From contig JAKLKS010000014.1 in assembly GCA_023150535.1 (NCBI GenBank), positions 1 through 33,953 of the forward strand: a stretch of 33,953 nucleotides of DNA. The letters are read 5' to 3'. A program made the position numbers and the translations under genes. Origin of the DNA: Planctomycetota bacterium (lineage in GTDB: Bacteria; Planctomycetota; JAJSAM01; JAKLKS01). The notes under the pieces are model-generated. The model saw only the letters and a list, made by a program, of their open reading frames with translations. It did no database searches and was not told the DNA's origin. Position 1 is the first letter of the stretch. The number at the start of each line of letters is the position of its first letter. This document shows, piece after piece, positions 1 to 8,629 of the stretch.

Positions 1-32
1 GGGGGGGGGGGGGGGGGGGGGGGGGGCGGGGG
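1..32. other. Poly-G homopolymer at window edge, probable sequencing/assembly artefact
   Basis: 26 consecutive G, then C and another G run, at the first bases of the window. Confidence 0.7.
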
Positions 33-782
33 GACGGAGCCCGGCCGGACCCGCTCCACCTCGGCCGCCCAGGCGAAGAGGGCCTCGTCCCGCGAGGGCC
101 CCCCGGCGACGGCGGTCCCGTCCACGGCGTCGGCGGCGATCCAGCGGGTCCCCGGCGGGAAGGCCCCGCGGGCGAGGGCCGCCCGGAGGGCCGCGAGGCC
201 GGCCTCCCCCGTGGGCCCGGCGCGGCGGGCGGCCGGGTCGGGCAGGAGGATCCGCAGCGGGCCGAGGGCGGCGGGGTCGAGGGAGGCGACGAAGGCGGCG
301 ACCCTCTCCACCGGCGGGCCCCCTCCGGCGGCCAGCAGCGGCAGGACCCCCTCCAGCGTCTCCGGCGGCCCCCCCCGGGAGGTCTCGAACCAGCGGCCGT
401 CCTCCGCGTAGGCCACCTGCACGTAGCGGGCCCCCTCGTGGAGGGAGAGGAACCCCGGCCCGAGGCCGCGGAGGTTGGGCGCCTTCCCGGGCCGCGGCGG
501 AGGGGGGGGCGCGGGCTTCAGTCCCGGGATCTCGAGATGGAAGACCTGCCGCGGGTTCCTCGAGAGTGTGAGGACCGGCCAGGGGACGACCCTCCGGGGA
601 TCCCCCTCCTCGACGACGAAGAGCACCCTGTGGTTCCCGTCCGGGTCGGACTCCACCCGGGCCCCGGCCCCGAGGTGGTCGACGGCCATCTCGAAGAGCA
701 TCTCGGCGTGGCGGCGCGTGGGGAGCGCCTCGCGGAGGGCGAAGGCGACGCGGTGCTCCCGGCGGGGGTCGGGGTTCTCCAC
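1..782 (-). CDS. Partial hypothetical protein running off the left edge; likely GTG start at 782
   Basis: Minus-strand frame reads VENPDPRREHRVAFALREALPTRRHAEMLFEMAVDHLGAGARVESDPDGNHRVLFVVEEGDPRRVVPWPVLTLSRNPRQVFHLEIPGLKPAP... with protein-like composition; not in the supplied ORF track. Confidence 0.5.
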   Translation of the reverse strand, partial: MENPDPRREHRVAFALREALPTRRHAEMLFEMAVDHLGAGARVESDPDGNHRVLFVVEEGDPRRVVPWPVLTLSRNPRQVFHLEIPGLKPAPPPPPRPGKAPNLRGLGPGFLSLHEGARYVQVAYAEDGRWFETSRGGPPETLEGVLPLLAAGGGPPVERVAAFVASLDPAALGPLRILLPDPAARRAGPTGEAGLAALRAALARGAFPPGTRWIAADAVDGTAVAGGPSRDEALFAWAAEVERVRPGSVPPPPPPPPPP

Positions 783-869
783 GGGAGGGAGGATCCCACG
801 GGACGGGGGGGGAGGGGGAAGAACCGATCCCCGGGGGAGGCGCCGCCCGAAGGACGGGACGGGGTGTGG

Positions 870-946
<77 letters not shown>

Positions 947-1136
947 GCGGTGAGGTCAGCGGCGCACACCGGGTCACGTCGCCTGTCGAACCCCGAGGTG
1001 CGTATTCCCCTATGAAGCAGGGGAGTGCAAAGCATGGTAGCGGACCTCCTCCGGGCCGGGAACTTCTGCCGGGGCGGGAGGTCTCTGGGGGCCTCCGGGA
1101 GGCCTCCCGGCGAGGTCCAGTGCCTAACTTGCTACC

Positions 1137-2294
1137 TTAGCCCTTCGCGGGCGCATTCAGGCCCTCGTCGGCAGCCTTCCGGGCGGCGTCATCCGTGGAG
1201 TCCAGCGCCCGCACGGCCGCGACCTCCGCGTTGTCGGGCACGTGCGAGGCGTAGCGCGAGGTGAGCGCCAGGGAGCCGTGGCCGGCCAGCGCCTTCACCG
1301 TCGGTAGCGGGACCCCGCTCTGCGCCAGCCTCGAGCAGAATGCGTGGCGCAGCCCGTGAAAGGTCACGGTGGGGAAGCCCGCCGCGGTCGCTGCCTTCCG
1401 GAACCTCGACGCCACGAAGGTGGCGGCCCACGTCGGCTCGAGGTTGGCGATATGGGCGAACACGAAGTCCGGATTGCCCTCCTCGGGGCCGGTCCGTTCC
1501 CCGCGGAGCGCCTTCAGGGTCTCCCTCGCGCGCTGGGTCATGGGGACCTCGCGTGGGCGCTTGCTCTTGCTCTTCCGGACCACGACGACGCCGCGCCCGA
1601 GCTGGACGTCCCTCCACTCGAGGGAAAGGAGCTCCCCGCGGCGGAGACCGGTGTCGGCGGCGACCGCGATCAGGGGACGCAGCCGGGCGTCCGCGGCGTC
1701 GATGATCCGGTCGATGTCGGCGGCCGTGAGGAAGGGGACCTCCTTCTGCTCCTCGCGGGCCCGCTTCACGGCGCGGACGGGGTTCTCGTGGGCGTAGCCT
1801 CGCTCCATGGCCTCCTTGAAGGTGTTCGACAAGACCGCGAAGTACCGGTTCACGGTCGACGGCCGGGCGTGCTTGCCCTTGTGCAGGCGCTTGCTCCGCA
1901 TCCAGGTCCGAAAGTCCTCGATGTCGGACGCCTCGAGCTCGCAGATCGGGCGGTCCCCGAAGAACTCCTGCAGGACTTCGTAGCGGTTCTTGTCCGAGGC
2001 GTAGGCCTTCGGGGCCAGCCGGGCAGCGAGGATCGGCTCCAGCGTCGGCCAGAACTTCTCGAACGTGATCCTCCGGGTCTCGACGACGCCGAGCTTCTCA
2101 CGCTTGAGGAGCGCCGTCTGGATCTGGGCCAACTTCGCCTCCGCCATCGCCTTGGAGGGGCCGACGGCCCGGAAGATGTCCCGTCCCTTGCGGCGGTACC
2201 TGATGTACCAGATCCGTCCGCGGAGGAGGACCTGCCCGAACGACCGCCGCTCCTTCTTCTCCTCCGCTTCCTGCGCCTTCTGGATCTTCGACAT
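1137..2294 (-). CDS. Tyrosine recombinase/phage-type integrase
   Basis: TGLRRGELLSLEW, HGLRHAFCSRLAQSGVPLPTVKALAGHGSLALTSRYAS: R...HxxR...GH...Y catalytic set, with N-terminal SAM-like core-binding region. Confidence 0.92.
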   Translation of the reverse strand: MSKIQKAQEAEEKKERRSFGQVLLRGRIWYIRYRRKGRDIFRAVGPSKAMAEAKLAQIQTALLKREKLGVVETRRITFEKFWPTLEPILAARLAPKAYASDKNRYEVLQEFFGDRPICELEASDIEDFRTWMRSKRLHKGKHARPSTVNRYFAVLSNTFKEAMERGYAHENPVRAVKRAREEQKEVPFLTAADIDRIIDAADARLRPLIAVAADTGLRRGELLSLEWRDVQLGRGVVVVRKSKSKRPREVPMTQRARETLKALRGERTGPEEGNPDFVFAHIANLEPTWAATFVASRFRKAATAAGFPTVTFHGLRHAFCSRLAQSGVPLPTVKALAGHGSLALTSRYASHVPDNAEVAAVRALDSTDDAARKAADEGLNAPAKG

Positions 2295-2375
2295 GGTGGA
2301 CTACTTCCCTCATGCGCGACTCGGCGATGGCTACTGCGGAGCCAGCTCACACTCGTGACGCCGGGCCCGCCCTTG

Positions 2376-2639
2376 CTACGGCAGGTACTTCTCGATGCCG
2401 GCGTCCTGCTCGGCCGCGATGAAGCGGGCGTCGAGCGCGACGCGCCGGACGTACAAGCGCCGGCCGATGCGGGCTCCGGGCAGCACTCCCTTGGCGATCA
2501 TCGAGCGGACCGTGTCCTCGTGGACATCGAGGATCTCGCTCAGTTTCTCGACCGTCAGGTACTCGCCCTTGCGGTTGGGCGACGGCGGCTCAGTGGCAGC
2601 GGCCTGGGCCCTACGCGCCATGGGAGGCCCCCGGGCCAC
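2376..2639 (-). CDS. Excisionase-like helix-turn-helix (HTH_17) protein
   Basis: YLTVEKLSEILDVHEDTVRSMIAKGVLPGARIGRRLYVRRVALDARFI. Confidence 0.75.
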   Translation of the reverse strand: MARGPPMARRAQAAATEPPSPNRKGEYLTVEKLSEILDVHEDTVRSMIAKGVLPGARIGRRLYVRRVALDARFIAAEQDAGIEKYLP

Positions 2640-2895
2640 CTTCGAGGGTCTTCAGGAAGGCTCCCAGGTCCTCGCGGGCGAAGATCATCCGGCCGGAGCC
2701 GCGGGCGTGAGACTTGAAGTAGCGGAGCCTCCCCGCCTTCGCCCACCTGCGGACCGTCCGAGGGTGGACGTTGAAGATCCTCGCCACCTCGGCGAGGGGG
2801 AGGAACTCGTCCTTCCTGGCGAAGAGCGCTTCCGCATGGATCTGCGGTACGCGGAGGTGCGCCGGGATCCCGTCCTGCGGGTTATCGGTGGTCAT
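2611..2895 (-). CDS. Second HTH_17/excisionase-like DNA-binding protein
   Basis: FLPLAEVARIFNVHPRTVRRWAKAGRLRYFKSHARGSGRMIFAREDLGAFL; start placed at internal MTTDNPQ. Confidence 0.72.
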   Translation of the reverse strand: MTTDNPQDGIPAHLRVPQIHAEALFARKDEFLPLAEVARIFNVHPRTVRRWAKAGRLRYFKSHARGSGRMIFAREDLGAFLKTLEGGPGASHGA

Positions 2896-4504
2896 GACCT
2901 GTCCTTGTTGTTGGTGGTGTAGGTGCCTCATCGATGGGGGTCGAAATCGATAGAGGAGGGGGGACCCGGCCGGGCCCACCGGGTGCATCCATCCCCCCTC
3001 CCTCCTCGATCTGGGTTACGCGGCACGCGGCGGCATCCGACCGGTTCCCGTTGTGCTCGTTCTTGCAGTAGTCCCTCAGCCGGATGACGCCGAGGGCGCC
3101 GTACAGCACGCCTTCAGGGTCCTGGTTGAGTTCTTCCTGCATCTCGGGGAACCTGCTGAGGGTTTCCTGCAGGGTGAGAAGTACGTGCTCGTCCATGGCT
3201 GCGAAGGCCATGGGGAAGTTTCCGTAGGTGAAGTAGTCCCTCCAGCCGACGAGGTACTCGTTGGCCTTCTTGACTATCTCCCTTGCGGGCGCGGACCTCG
3301 TAGGGTCGGAGACCTTCTTGGTGAACCTCTTCCTGGCGTTCTCTAGAGCCTTGTCGGCCGGGCGCACGGGTACTCCGCTGCCCTGGACAGGTCCAAGGGT
3401 GAAGCCAAGGAAGTCGAAGGGCTCCTTTGAGGAGCCGCGAACGCAGGACTTCTCCCGGTTCAGTGTCAATCCCATCTCGGAGAGCGCCTGGTTGGCCCAC
3501 TCGTACGCCCGGTCCGCGACCTGCCCGGACGGGCAGAGGATCACGAAGTCGTCGGCGTAGGAGACGAGCGACCCTTTCATCTCTCCGAGGAGGACCAGGC
3601 TGTTCCACATCTTGATGAAGCCATCGAGGTAGAGGACGGCGAGCATGGGGCTGATGACTCCGCCCTGGGGCGAGCCACGCACCTTGCGCCTACCGCTCGT
3701 GAACACCACGTGACCCTTCTCGTCACGTTGCTTCACCGGAGACTTGAGCCACATCCTGATGAGGCCGAAGATGCGCTTGTCGGAGAGGCGCCGGGAGACC
3801 ATCGACAGGAGGTCGGCGTGCGGGATTGAGTCGAAGTACTTGGATAGATCCGCATCGACGACGAACCTTTCGTCCCTTGCTAGGCATGTGCGGATCGCCT
3901 GTAGGGCTGTCTTCTGGTTGCGGCGCGACCGGAAGCCGTGGCAATTGTCGGTGAAGTCCGCTTCGAGGATGGGGCCGATGATGAGCAGGACGGCGGTCTG
4001 CACGACACGGTCCTCGACGACCGGGATGCCGAGCGGCCGCGACCCACCTTCAGGCTTCTCGATGAGAACCCGCCTGACCGGCTGAGCCTTGTACCCTCCT
4101 TCCCGCAGGCGGTCCCGGAGTTCCCGGAGCCACTTCTTCCGTCCGTACCTCTCGATGTCCTCGAAGGTCCTGCCGTCGACCCCGGGGGCTCCCTTGTTCT
4201 TCTTCTGGAGCCAGAGGGCCGTGGCGAGGACGACTTCGCGGAACACGTGCTGGTACAGGTTGTGGAAGCGGCGGTCTGGGTTCTCCTTTGCCGCTGCGTA
4301 GAGCTTCCTCTGAAGGCGCTCGACCTTGTCGAAGCGGGCTGGTAGGCGCTTCCGTGCGCCAGTCCCGCGGCCTGCGGCTTCTTCGGTTGCGTTGTCCCAC
4401 GTGAGCTCGGCGATCTCGATCTCGTCCATGGGGACGGGATCGTCAGGGCCAGGGGGGCCCGAGTTGGAAGCCTGGGTTCCCGTGAGCTGCGTGGGGTCGT
4501 GCAT
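2882..4504 (-). CDS. Group II-intron-type (LtrA-like) reverse transcriptase
   Basis: KGAPGVDG, RPLGIPVVEDRVVQTA, DADLSKYFDSIPH, GSPQGGVISP, SYADDFVIL, thumb/X-like C-terminal region; start MHDPTQ chosen because AGAAGGACGGA precedes it (longer ORF begins at 4603). Confidence 0.9.
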   Translation of the reverse strand: MHDPTQLTGTQASNSGPPGPDDPVPMDEIEIAELTWDNATEEAAGRGTGARKRLPARFDKVERLQRKLYAAAKENPDRRFHNLYQHVFREVVLATALWLQKKNKGAPGVDGRTFEDIERYGRKKWLRELRDRLREGGYKAQPVRRVLIEKPEGGSRPLGIPVVEDRVVQTAVLLIIGPILEADFTDNCHGFRSRRNQKTALQAIRTCLARDERFVVDADLSKYFDSIPHADLLSMVSRRLSDKRIFGLIRMWLKSPVKQRDEKGHVVFTSGRRKVRGSPQGGVISPMLAVLYLDGFIKMWNSLVLLGEMKGSLVSYADDFVILCPSGQVADRAYEWANQALSEMGLTLNREKSCVRGSSKEPFDFLGFTLGPVQGSGVPVRPADKALENARKRFTKKVSDPTRSAPAREIVKKANEYLVGWRDYFTYGNFPMAFAAMDEHVLLTLQETLSRFPEMQEELNQDPEGVLYGALGVIRLRDYCKNEHNGNRSDAAACRVTQIEEGGGMDAPGGPGRVPPPLSISTPIDEAPTPPTTRTGHDHR

Positions 4505-4595
4505 TCCGTCCTTCTGTCTGCCTCCAGTGCCGGACCATCCGGAACTTCGGGCTTGTGCGTCCTGCAAACCGACAGAAGTGTAACCCCAGATCGTC

Positions 4596-4624
4596 CATAA
4601 CATACTGTGAGGCAGTAAGTTATG
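4596..4624. promoter_or_regulatory. Near-perfect inverted repeat upstream of the RT gene
   Basis: CATAACaTACTGtgaggCAGTAaGTTATG. Confidence 0.55.
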
Positions 4625-4644
4625 GTGACTGACTCAGAAGGAGT

Positions 4645-4659
4645 GGTGAGTGGCTCACC
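4645..4659. promoter_or_regulatory. Second short hairpin between the 391-aa gene and the RT
   Basis: GGTGAG-TGG-CTCACC. Confidence 0.4.
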
Positions 4660-4698
4660 GGACGGTGACGCTACGAACACCGCTCCGGCGGATCGGAC

Positions 4699-5874
4699 CT
4701 ACTGCTTCGGTGGCCACGACCGCCGGAAATGGTACATGGTCGCGGTTGTGTACCGGGGCAAGACCCAACTGGTCACTTCGCGGCACACTCGAAGCTCCGG
4801 ATCGTTCTCCATCGCGCGCTTGATCTGTGAAATCCAGTCGTCAGGCTTGGAGAACCTGCCGCGCGGTTCGGGCTCACCAACTGCCACAACGCGCTCCGTG
4901 ACCCTGGCCTTCAGGTTCGCGTCGCTCACACCCTTCTTACCGGCGAGCTCCAGTTCCTTCACTACGGCTGCCCGCAAGGGGCTCAGGTCGAGTTCGCCGA
5001 GCCCGAGGATTGAGAGGCGGCCCCTTCCGGTCTTCCTGTTGAGCTTCAACTTTGGCCAGACGCCTGGCTTCGGCCGGCGACAGCCTCTCTCGTGACGCCG
5101 TGCAACTGGGCAGTCGCAGAAGTGCCCGGTCTTGGAGAGCGCTCGGATCTGGCTCGCCGGAGTGAGGTGGAACCACCTCGCCGCCGAAACAAGGCCTTCT
5201 ACGGCCTCCGTCTCCTGGAGTGGAGAGCCGTCGAGGCCCAGCGCGGTCGACTTCTCGCTTGGGTCTCTCCAAGAGTGGGTAGGAGCGATGAGGACCCTTG
5301 TCTCCTCGAGACGTCCTGCCAGCAGGAGGCCGGACCCCTCGGGCCACCGATCCGGGCGTAGGAGTGGGAGCAAGGGCCTCCTGCCTTGGCCCGGCTTGCC
5401 TGGGTGGAGGACCATGCCGATGGCGACCGAGGAGAGAGCGCCAGCCCACAGTCCCTCGGGCCACTGCTGCCCCGTCGTCCAGGCTACGTCCTCTTCGGTG
5501 CCTTCCAGCTCGGCACCGCTTCCCGCGATTTCGGATAGGGCGGCCTTCTCCGCAGACCCCAGGTCCGCCTGGCCCCACGCCTGTCGCTTCCTCTCGTCAA
5601 CGTCGTACATCACGCCTGCCTGGACAGGGAGGAGCAGCACGATGCTCTTGCCGGGTTCCGAGGACCAGCGGGAGAACTCGGGGTCCCGATACGGTGCCCC
5701 TTCTGCCGGTGGATAGGGGGCAGCAAGGACGAGGCACTGGCGGTCCCTCAGATGCCTCCAGACATCCTCAGCGAACGCCTTCCACGTCACCGACGTGGTC
5801 CCTTGCGGGGCGGCTGCAGGCGGGTCGGAGACGATGAGGAGCCTCGGTTCCTTGGGCAACATGGCAATGTCCAT
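4699..5874 (-). CDS. Hypothetical protein (391 aa), possibly co-transcribed with the RT
   Basis: Long ORF with protein-like composition; Cys/His cluster HFCDCPVARRHERGC; no family recognised. Confidence 0.7.
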   Translation of the reverse strand: MDIAMLPKEPRLLIVSDPPAAAPQGTTSVTWKAFAEDVWRHLRDRQCLVLAAPYPPAEGAPYRDPEFSRWSSEPGKSIVLLLPVQAGVMYDVDERKRQAWGQADLGSAEKAALSEIAGSGAELEGTEEDVAWTTGQQWPEGLWAGALSSVAIGMVLHPGKPGQGRRPLLPLLRPDRWPEGSGLLLAGRLEETRVLIAPTHSWRDPSEKSTALGLDGSPLQETEAVEGLVSAARWFHLTPASQIRALSKTGHFCDCPVARRHERGCRRPKPGVWPKLKLNRKTGRGRLSILGLGELDLSPLRAAVVKELELAGKKGVSDANLKARVTERVVAVGEPEPRGRFSKPDDWISQIKRAMENDPELRVCREVTSWVLPRYTTATMYHFRRSWPPKQ

Positions 5875-6071
5875 CGTAGGGCACGTGGGCGTCTCCGAGC
5901 AACCCTACGGTCCCCAACGGGCACGTCTGACCCACAGTGTCATCCCTGTTCAGCAGCGCCAACGTGCATGCCAGCTGGACCCTAGGAACCGCGCAAGCCA
6001 GAGGCGGGAAACCGTTTTTTCGATTGATCGGCAGCCGCCGGGCGGAGCCGGGGCGGCATGGGGACTGGACG

Positions 6072-6842
6072 CTACTGGACACCGTCCGGACCGGGCTCCG
6101 CGGCGGCGCGGCGGGCGTTCTCCTGCCACTGCTTGACCTGGGCGGCCCGAACGGCCCGCGCCGCGTAGTACTCGGGGTAGAGCTCTTCCATGGACTTCGG
6201 GCGCTCCTCCTCCCGCGGGCGGTAGTTGTCGCGCATCCAGCGGGCCTTGCAGCTCTCCCGCCACCACGTCCAGAGCATCCCGTTGGAGTCCTCCCAGATC
6301 CGCTCCACGTCCAGCCCCAGCTCCCTCAGGCGGGCGACGACCATGTCCGTCCTGCGCCGGAGGCAGGCGTTGGCGCCCGCGTTCTGGTAGCGCATCGCGC
6401 CCTCGTGGGACGGCGTCTTCACGATGCCCGGGATGCGGTCCGCGCACCGCCAGGTGGCACGGGTCCGGTAGACCATGGCCTCGGCGAACAGGGTGACGGC
6501 CCGGAGCACCTCCTCGCCCGGCTCCTCGCCCTCCCCGTAGTCGAGGATGCGCACGAGGTCCTTCACGAGCGCGTCGCACTTGACGTACTCGATGATGCAG
6601 GTGCCCCCCGTGTCCTGCGAGATGGCCTTGATCTCGTCGGTGCAGCCGTACACCCGCCGGTAGCCGCAGGTCCCTTCCGCACCCTTGGGGCACGCGATGA
6701 AGGCCCGCTCGCCGAGGGGCACGGCGTTCTTGGCAACGGGGGCGCGCGACAACCCGTGCGAATAGCGCCGGCACTTGCGGAGACGCGAGGGAGGTGGCTG
6801 TTCCCGTGATGCGACTTCGGCGGTGGAATTGTCGTCGGACAT
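6072..6842 (-). CDS. Hypothetical Cys-containing protein
   Basis: ORF from MSDDNSTAEVASREQ; multiple Cys; no family recognised. Confidence 0.65.
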   Translation of the reverse strand: MSDDNSTAEVASREQPPPSRLRKCRRYSHGLSRAPVAKNAVPLGERAFIACPKGAEGTCGYRRVYGCTDEIKAISQDTGGTCIIEYVKCDALVKDLVRILDYGEGEEPGEEVLRAVTLFAEAMVYRTRATWRCADRIPGIVKTPSHEGAMRYQNAGANACLRRRTDMVVARLRELGLDVERIWEDSNGMLWTWWRESCKARWMRDNYRPREEERPKSMEELYPEYYAARAVRAAQVKQWQENARRAAAEPGPDGVQ

Positions 6843-6963
6843 AGCGTGGATCTCCGTCGCGGCGGGGCGCATGTGGCTCCACTCACTGAAACCACGATAG
6901 AATATTGTACTTCATCCAAAGACGCTGTCGCCGCACCGCGCCAACTCGTCCAGGAGGTCCACC

Positions 6964-7416
6964 GTGAAGCGCGACTCTCTTTTCGTGAGGTATCCCCATT
7001 ACAGGAAGTTCCCCGGAGGCGCGAAGGCCGCGGAACCCCTAGTCCTCTGGGCGTGGTCCCGCTACCCGGAGACCGTCGTGGACCCGTCCTTCCTCTACAT
7101 CCGCGTCGTCCAGAAGGCCCTCGGCCTCGAGGAGGACCCCTGGGTCTACTACCTGTTCCGCAGCCTCGCCATCGCGATGGCGCTGACCCCGGTGCCGACA
7201 CCCCAGGAGGTCGAGGAGGCCGTGGCCGCGATCCGGGCCCGCGGACTCACCCGGGAGGAGTGGGACGAGTACCGTCGGGACGAGGACGCCGGGAAGCCGG
7301 AACTGGGCCCGGAGCACTTCCCCAAGAAGCCCGCGACGGGGAAGCGGGGCCGGCGGGAGCCGGTACCCGCGGACCCGCCTTCGGCGTCAGGTCCGGAGCT
7401 CCCCAGGGCAGCGTAA
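6964..7416 (+). CDS. Hypothetical protein (150 aa)
   Basis: GTG start preceded by CAGGAGGTCCACC; protein-like N-terminal 110 aa. Confidence 0.6.
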   Translation: MKRDSLFVRYPHYRKFPGGAKAAEPLVLWAWSRYPETVVDPSFLYIRVVQKALGLEEDPWVYYLFRSLAIAMALTPVPTPQEVEEAVAAIRARGLTREEWDEYRRDEDAGKPELGPEHFPKKPATGKRGRREPVPADPPSASGPELPRAA

Positions 7417-7431
7417 GTAGGCCGATTGGGC

Positions 7432-7474
7432 TTGCCATGTTCACGGAATGTGCTATGTTCATGGGTGCATGAAC
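7432..7474 (+). promoter_or_regulatory. Putative promoter (TTGCCA-N16-TATGTT) with operator palindrome GTTCATG-GGTG-CATGAAC overlapping the antitoxin start codon
   Basis: Perfect 7-bp inverted repeat 7457-7474; -10 candidate 7454-7459; ATG 7469 lies inside the right arm. Confidence 0.5.
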
Positions 7475-8629
7475 AAGCCATCTACCGTGAACCTGTCGAT
7501 GCCCCCTGGAGGGGCCCTGGAGCAGCAACTGCTGGCGAAGCTCCAAGACCTCCTGGCGGGGGTCCCCTGGCTCCCCGCGGCGAGGCTCGATCACCATCCC
7601 GTCGGCCGGAACGCGAGGGGGGACTTCGTCGTGCGCCTCGCCCGCGCGGACGGGAGGGCCGCGGAGCTGCATGTCCACGTCAAGACCGACATGCGCCCCA
7701 GCCAGTTCCACGCCATGGACCACGCGTGGCGCGGTTCCCGGGCGGGCCAGACCGCCGTTCCCATCCTCGGGGTCACCTTCGCATCCGACCGTCTTTCCAA
7801 GTTCTGCCGGGACGCGAAGTGGAGTTGGTTCGACCTGGCGGGGAATTGCTGGATCGACGTGCCCGACTTCCTCCACATCGAGCGGGCCGGCAACAGCCCG
7901 GTCTACCGACGGCCTCCTCAGGGAGCGAGCCTGGGCTCCACTGCCGCGGCGAGGCTCGTGAGGGCCGTGCTCACCCCCGTACACGCCGGCAGGGCGTGGA
8001 AGCAGCGGGACCTCCAGTCCGACACCTGCTGGCCGTCGCCGGATGGCCGCGGAGTGAGTCTCGGCCTCGTCAACAAGGTGGTGAACCACCTCGTCGAGGA
8101 GGACTACCTCGAGCGGGCCAGCGACGGTGTCCGCCTGAAGGAGGCACCCGGCCTACTGGCCGCGTGGAACAAGGCGTATCGGTTCGACCGGCACCAGCGC
8201 CTGAGCTACTTCACCCTGCTGAAGGGCCAGCGGCTCGCGGAGGCGCTCGGCAGAGTCGGCTTCGAGTCCGGCAACCTGGCTGCCTACGGATCGTTCTCCG
8301 CGGCAGAGCGCCAGACGCCCCATGTCCCGCAGCCGAAGACCTGGGTCTACGTCGATGCAGGGTACAAGGACCTCCTCGTGCGCCAGACCGAGGCCAAGGA
8401 AGTGGACTCGGGCGAGAACCTCGTCGTGCTGATCCCGGACGACCTGGGCGTGATGGTCCAGTTCACGGGCGGTGATGAGGGCCACATCGGGGAGAGGCGC
8501 CTGCACTGCACCGACCCCGTGCAGACCTACGTGGACCTCATGCACAGCGGGGGACGTGGCGAGGAGGCGGCGCAGGCCATCCTGGAGCAGAAGCTCCTCC
8601 CGGCGTGGAAGGCCGCGGGTGCCGCATGA
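7469..8629 (+). CDS. AbiEi-like type IV toxin-antitoxin antitoxin (winged-helix)
   Basis: Winged-helix-like region (GVSLGLVNKVVNHLVEEDYLERASDGVRLKEAPGLLAAWNKAY), C-terminal AbiEi-like half, overlap with a downstream nucleotidyltransferase gene. Confidence 0.65.
   Translation: MNKPSTVNLSMPPGGALEQQLLAKLQDLLAGVPWLPAARLDHHPVGRNARGDFVVRLARADGRAAELHVHVKTDMRPSQFHAMDHAWRGSRAGQTAVPILGVTFASDRLSKFCRDAKWSWFDLAGNCWIDVPDFLHIERAGNSPVYRRPPQGASLGSTAAARLVRAVLTPVHAGRAWKQRDLQSDTCWPSPDGRGVSLGLVNKVVNHLVEEDYLERASDGVRLKEAPGLLAAWNKAYRFDRHQRLSYFTLLKGQRLAEALGRVGFESGNLAAYGSFSAAERQTPHVPQPKTWVYVDAGYKDLLVRQTEAKEVDSGENLVVLIPDDLGVMVQFTGGDEGHIGERRLHCTDPVQTYVDLMHSGGRGEEAAQAILEQKLLPAWKAAGAA

Noticed and set aside
1344-2717. 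457-aa plus-strand ORF
   Set aside because: Antisense shadow of the tyrosine integrase.
2882-4504. Diversity-generating retroelement RT
   Set aside because: Motif is SPQGGVISP with YADD as in group II RTs; no A-rich template repeat/variable repeat pair noticed nearby.
2300-6100. Complete mobile group II intron around the RT
   Set aside because: Flanking genes leave no room for domains I-IV and no domain V-like hairpin was seen; a covariance search should confirm.
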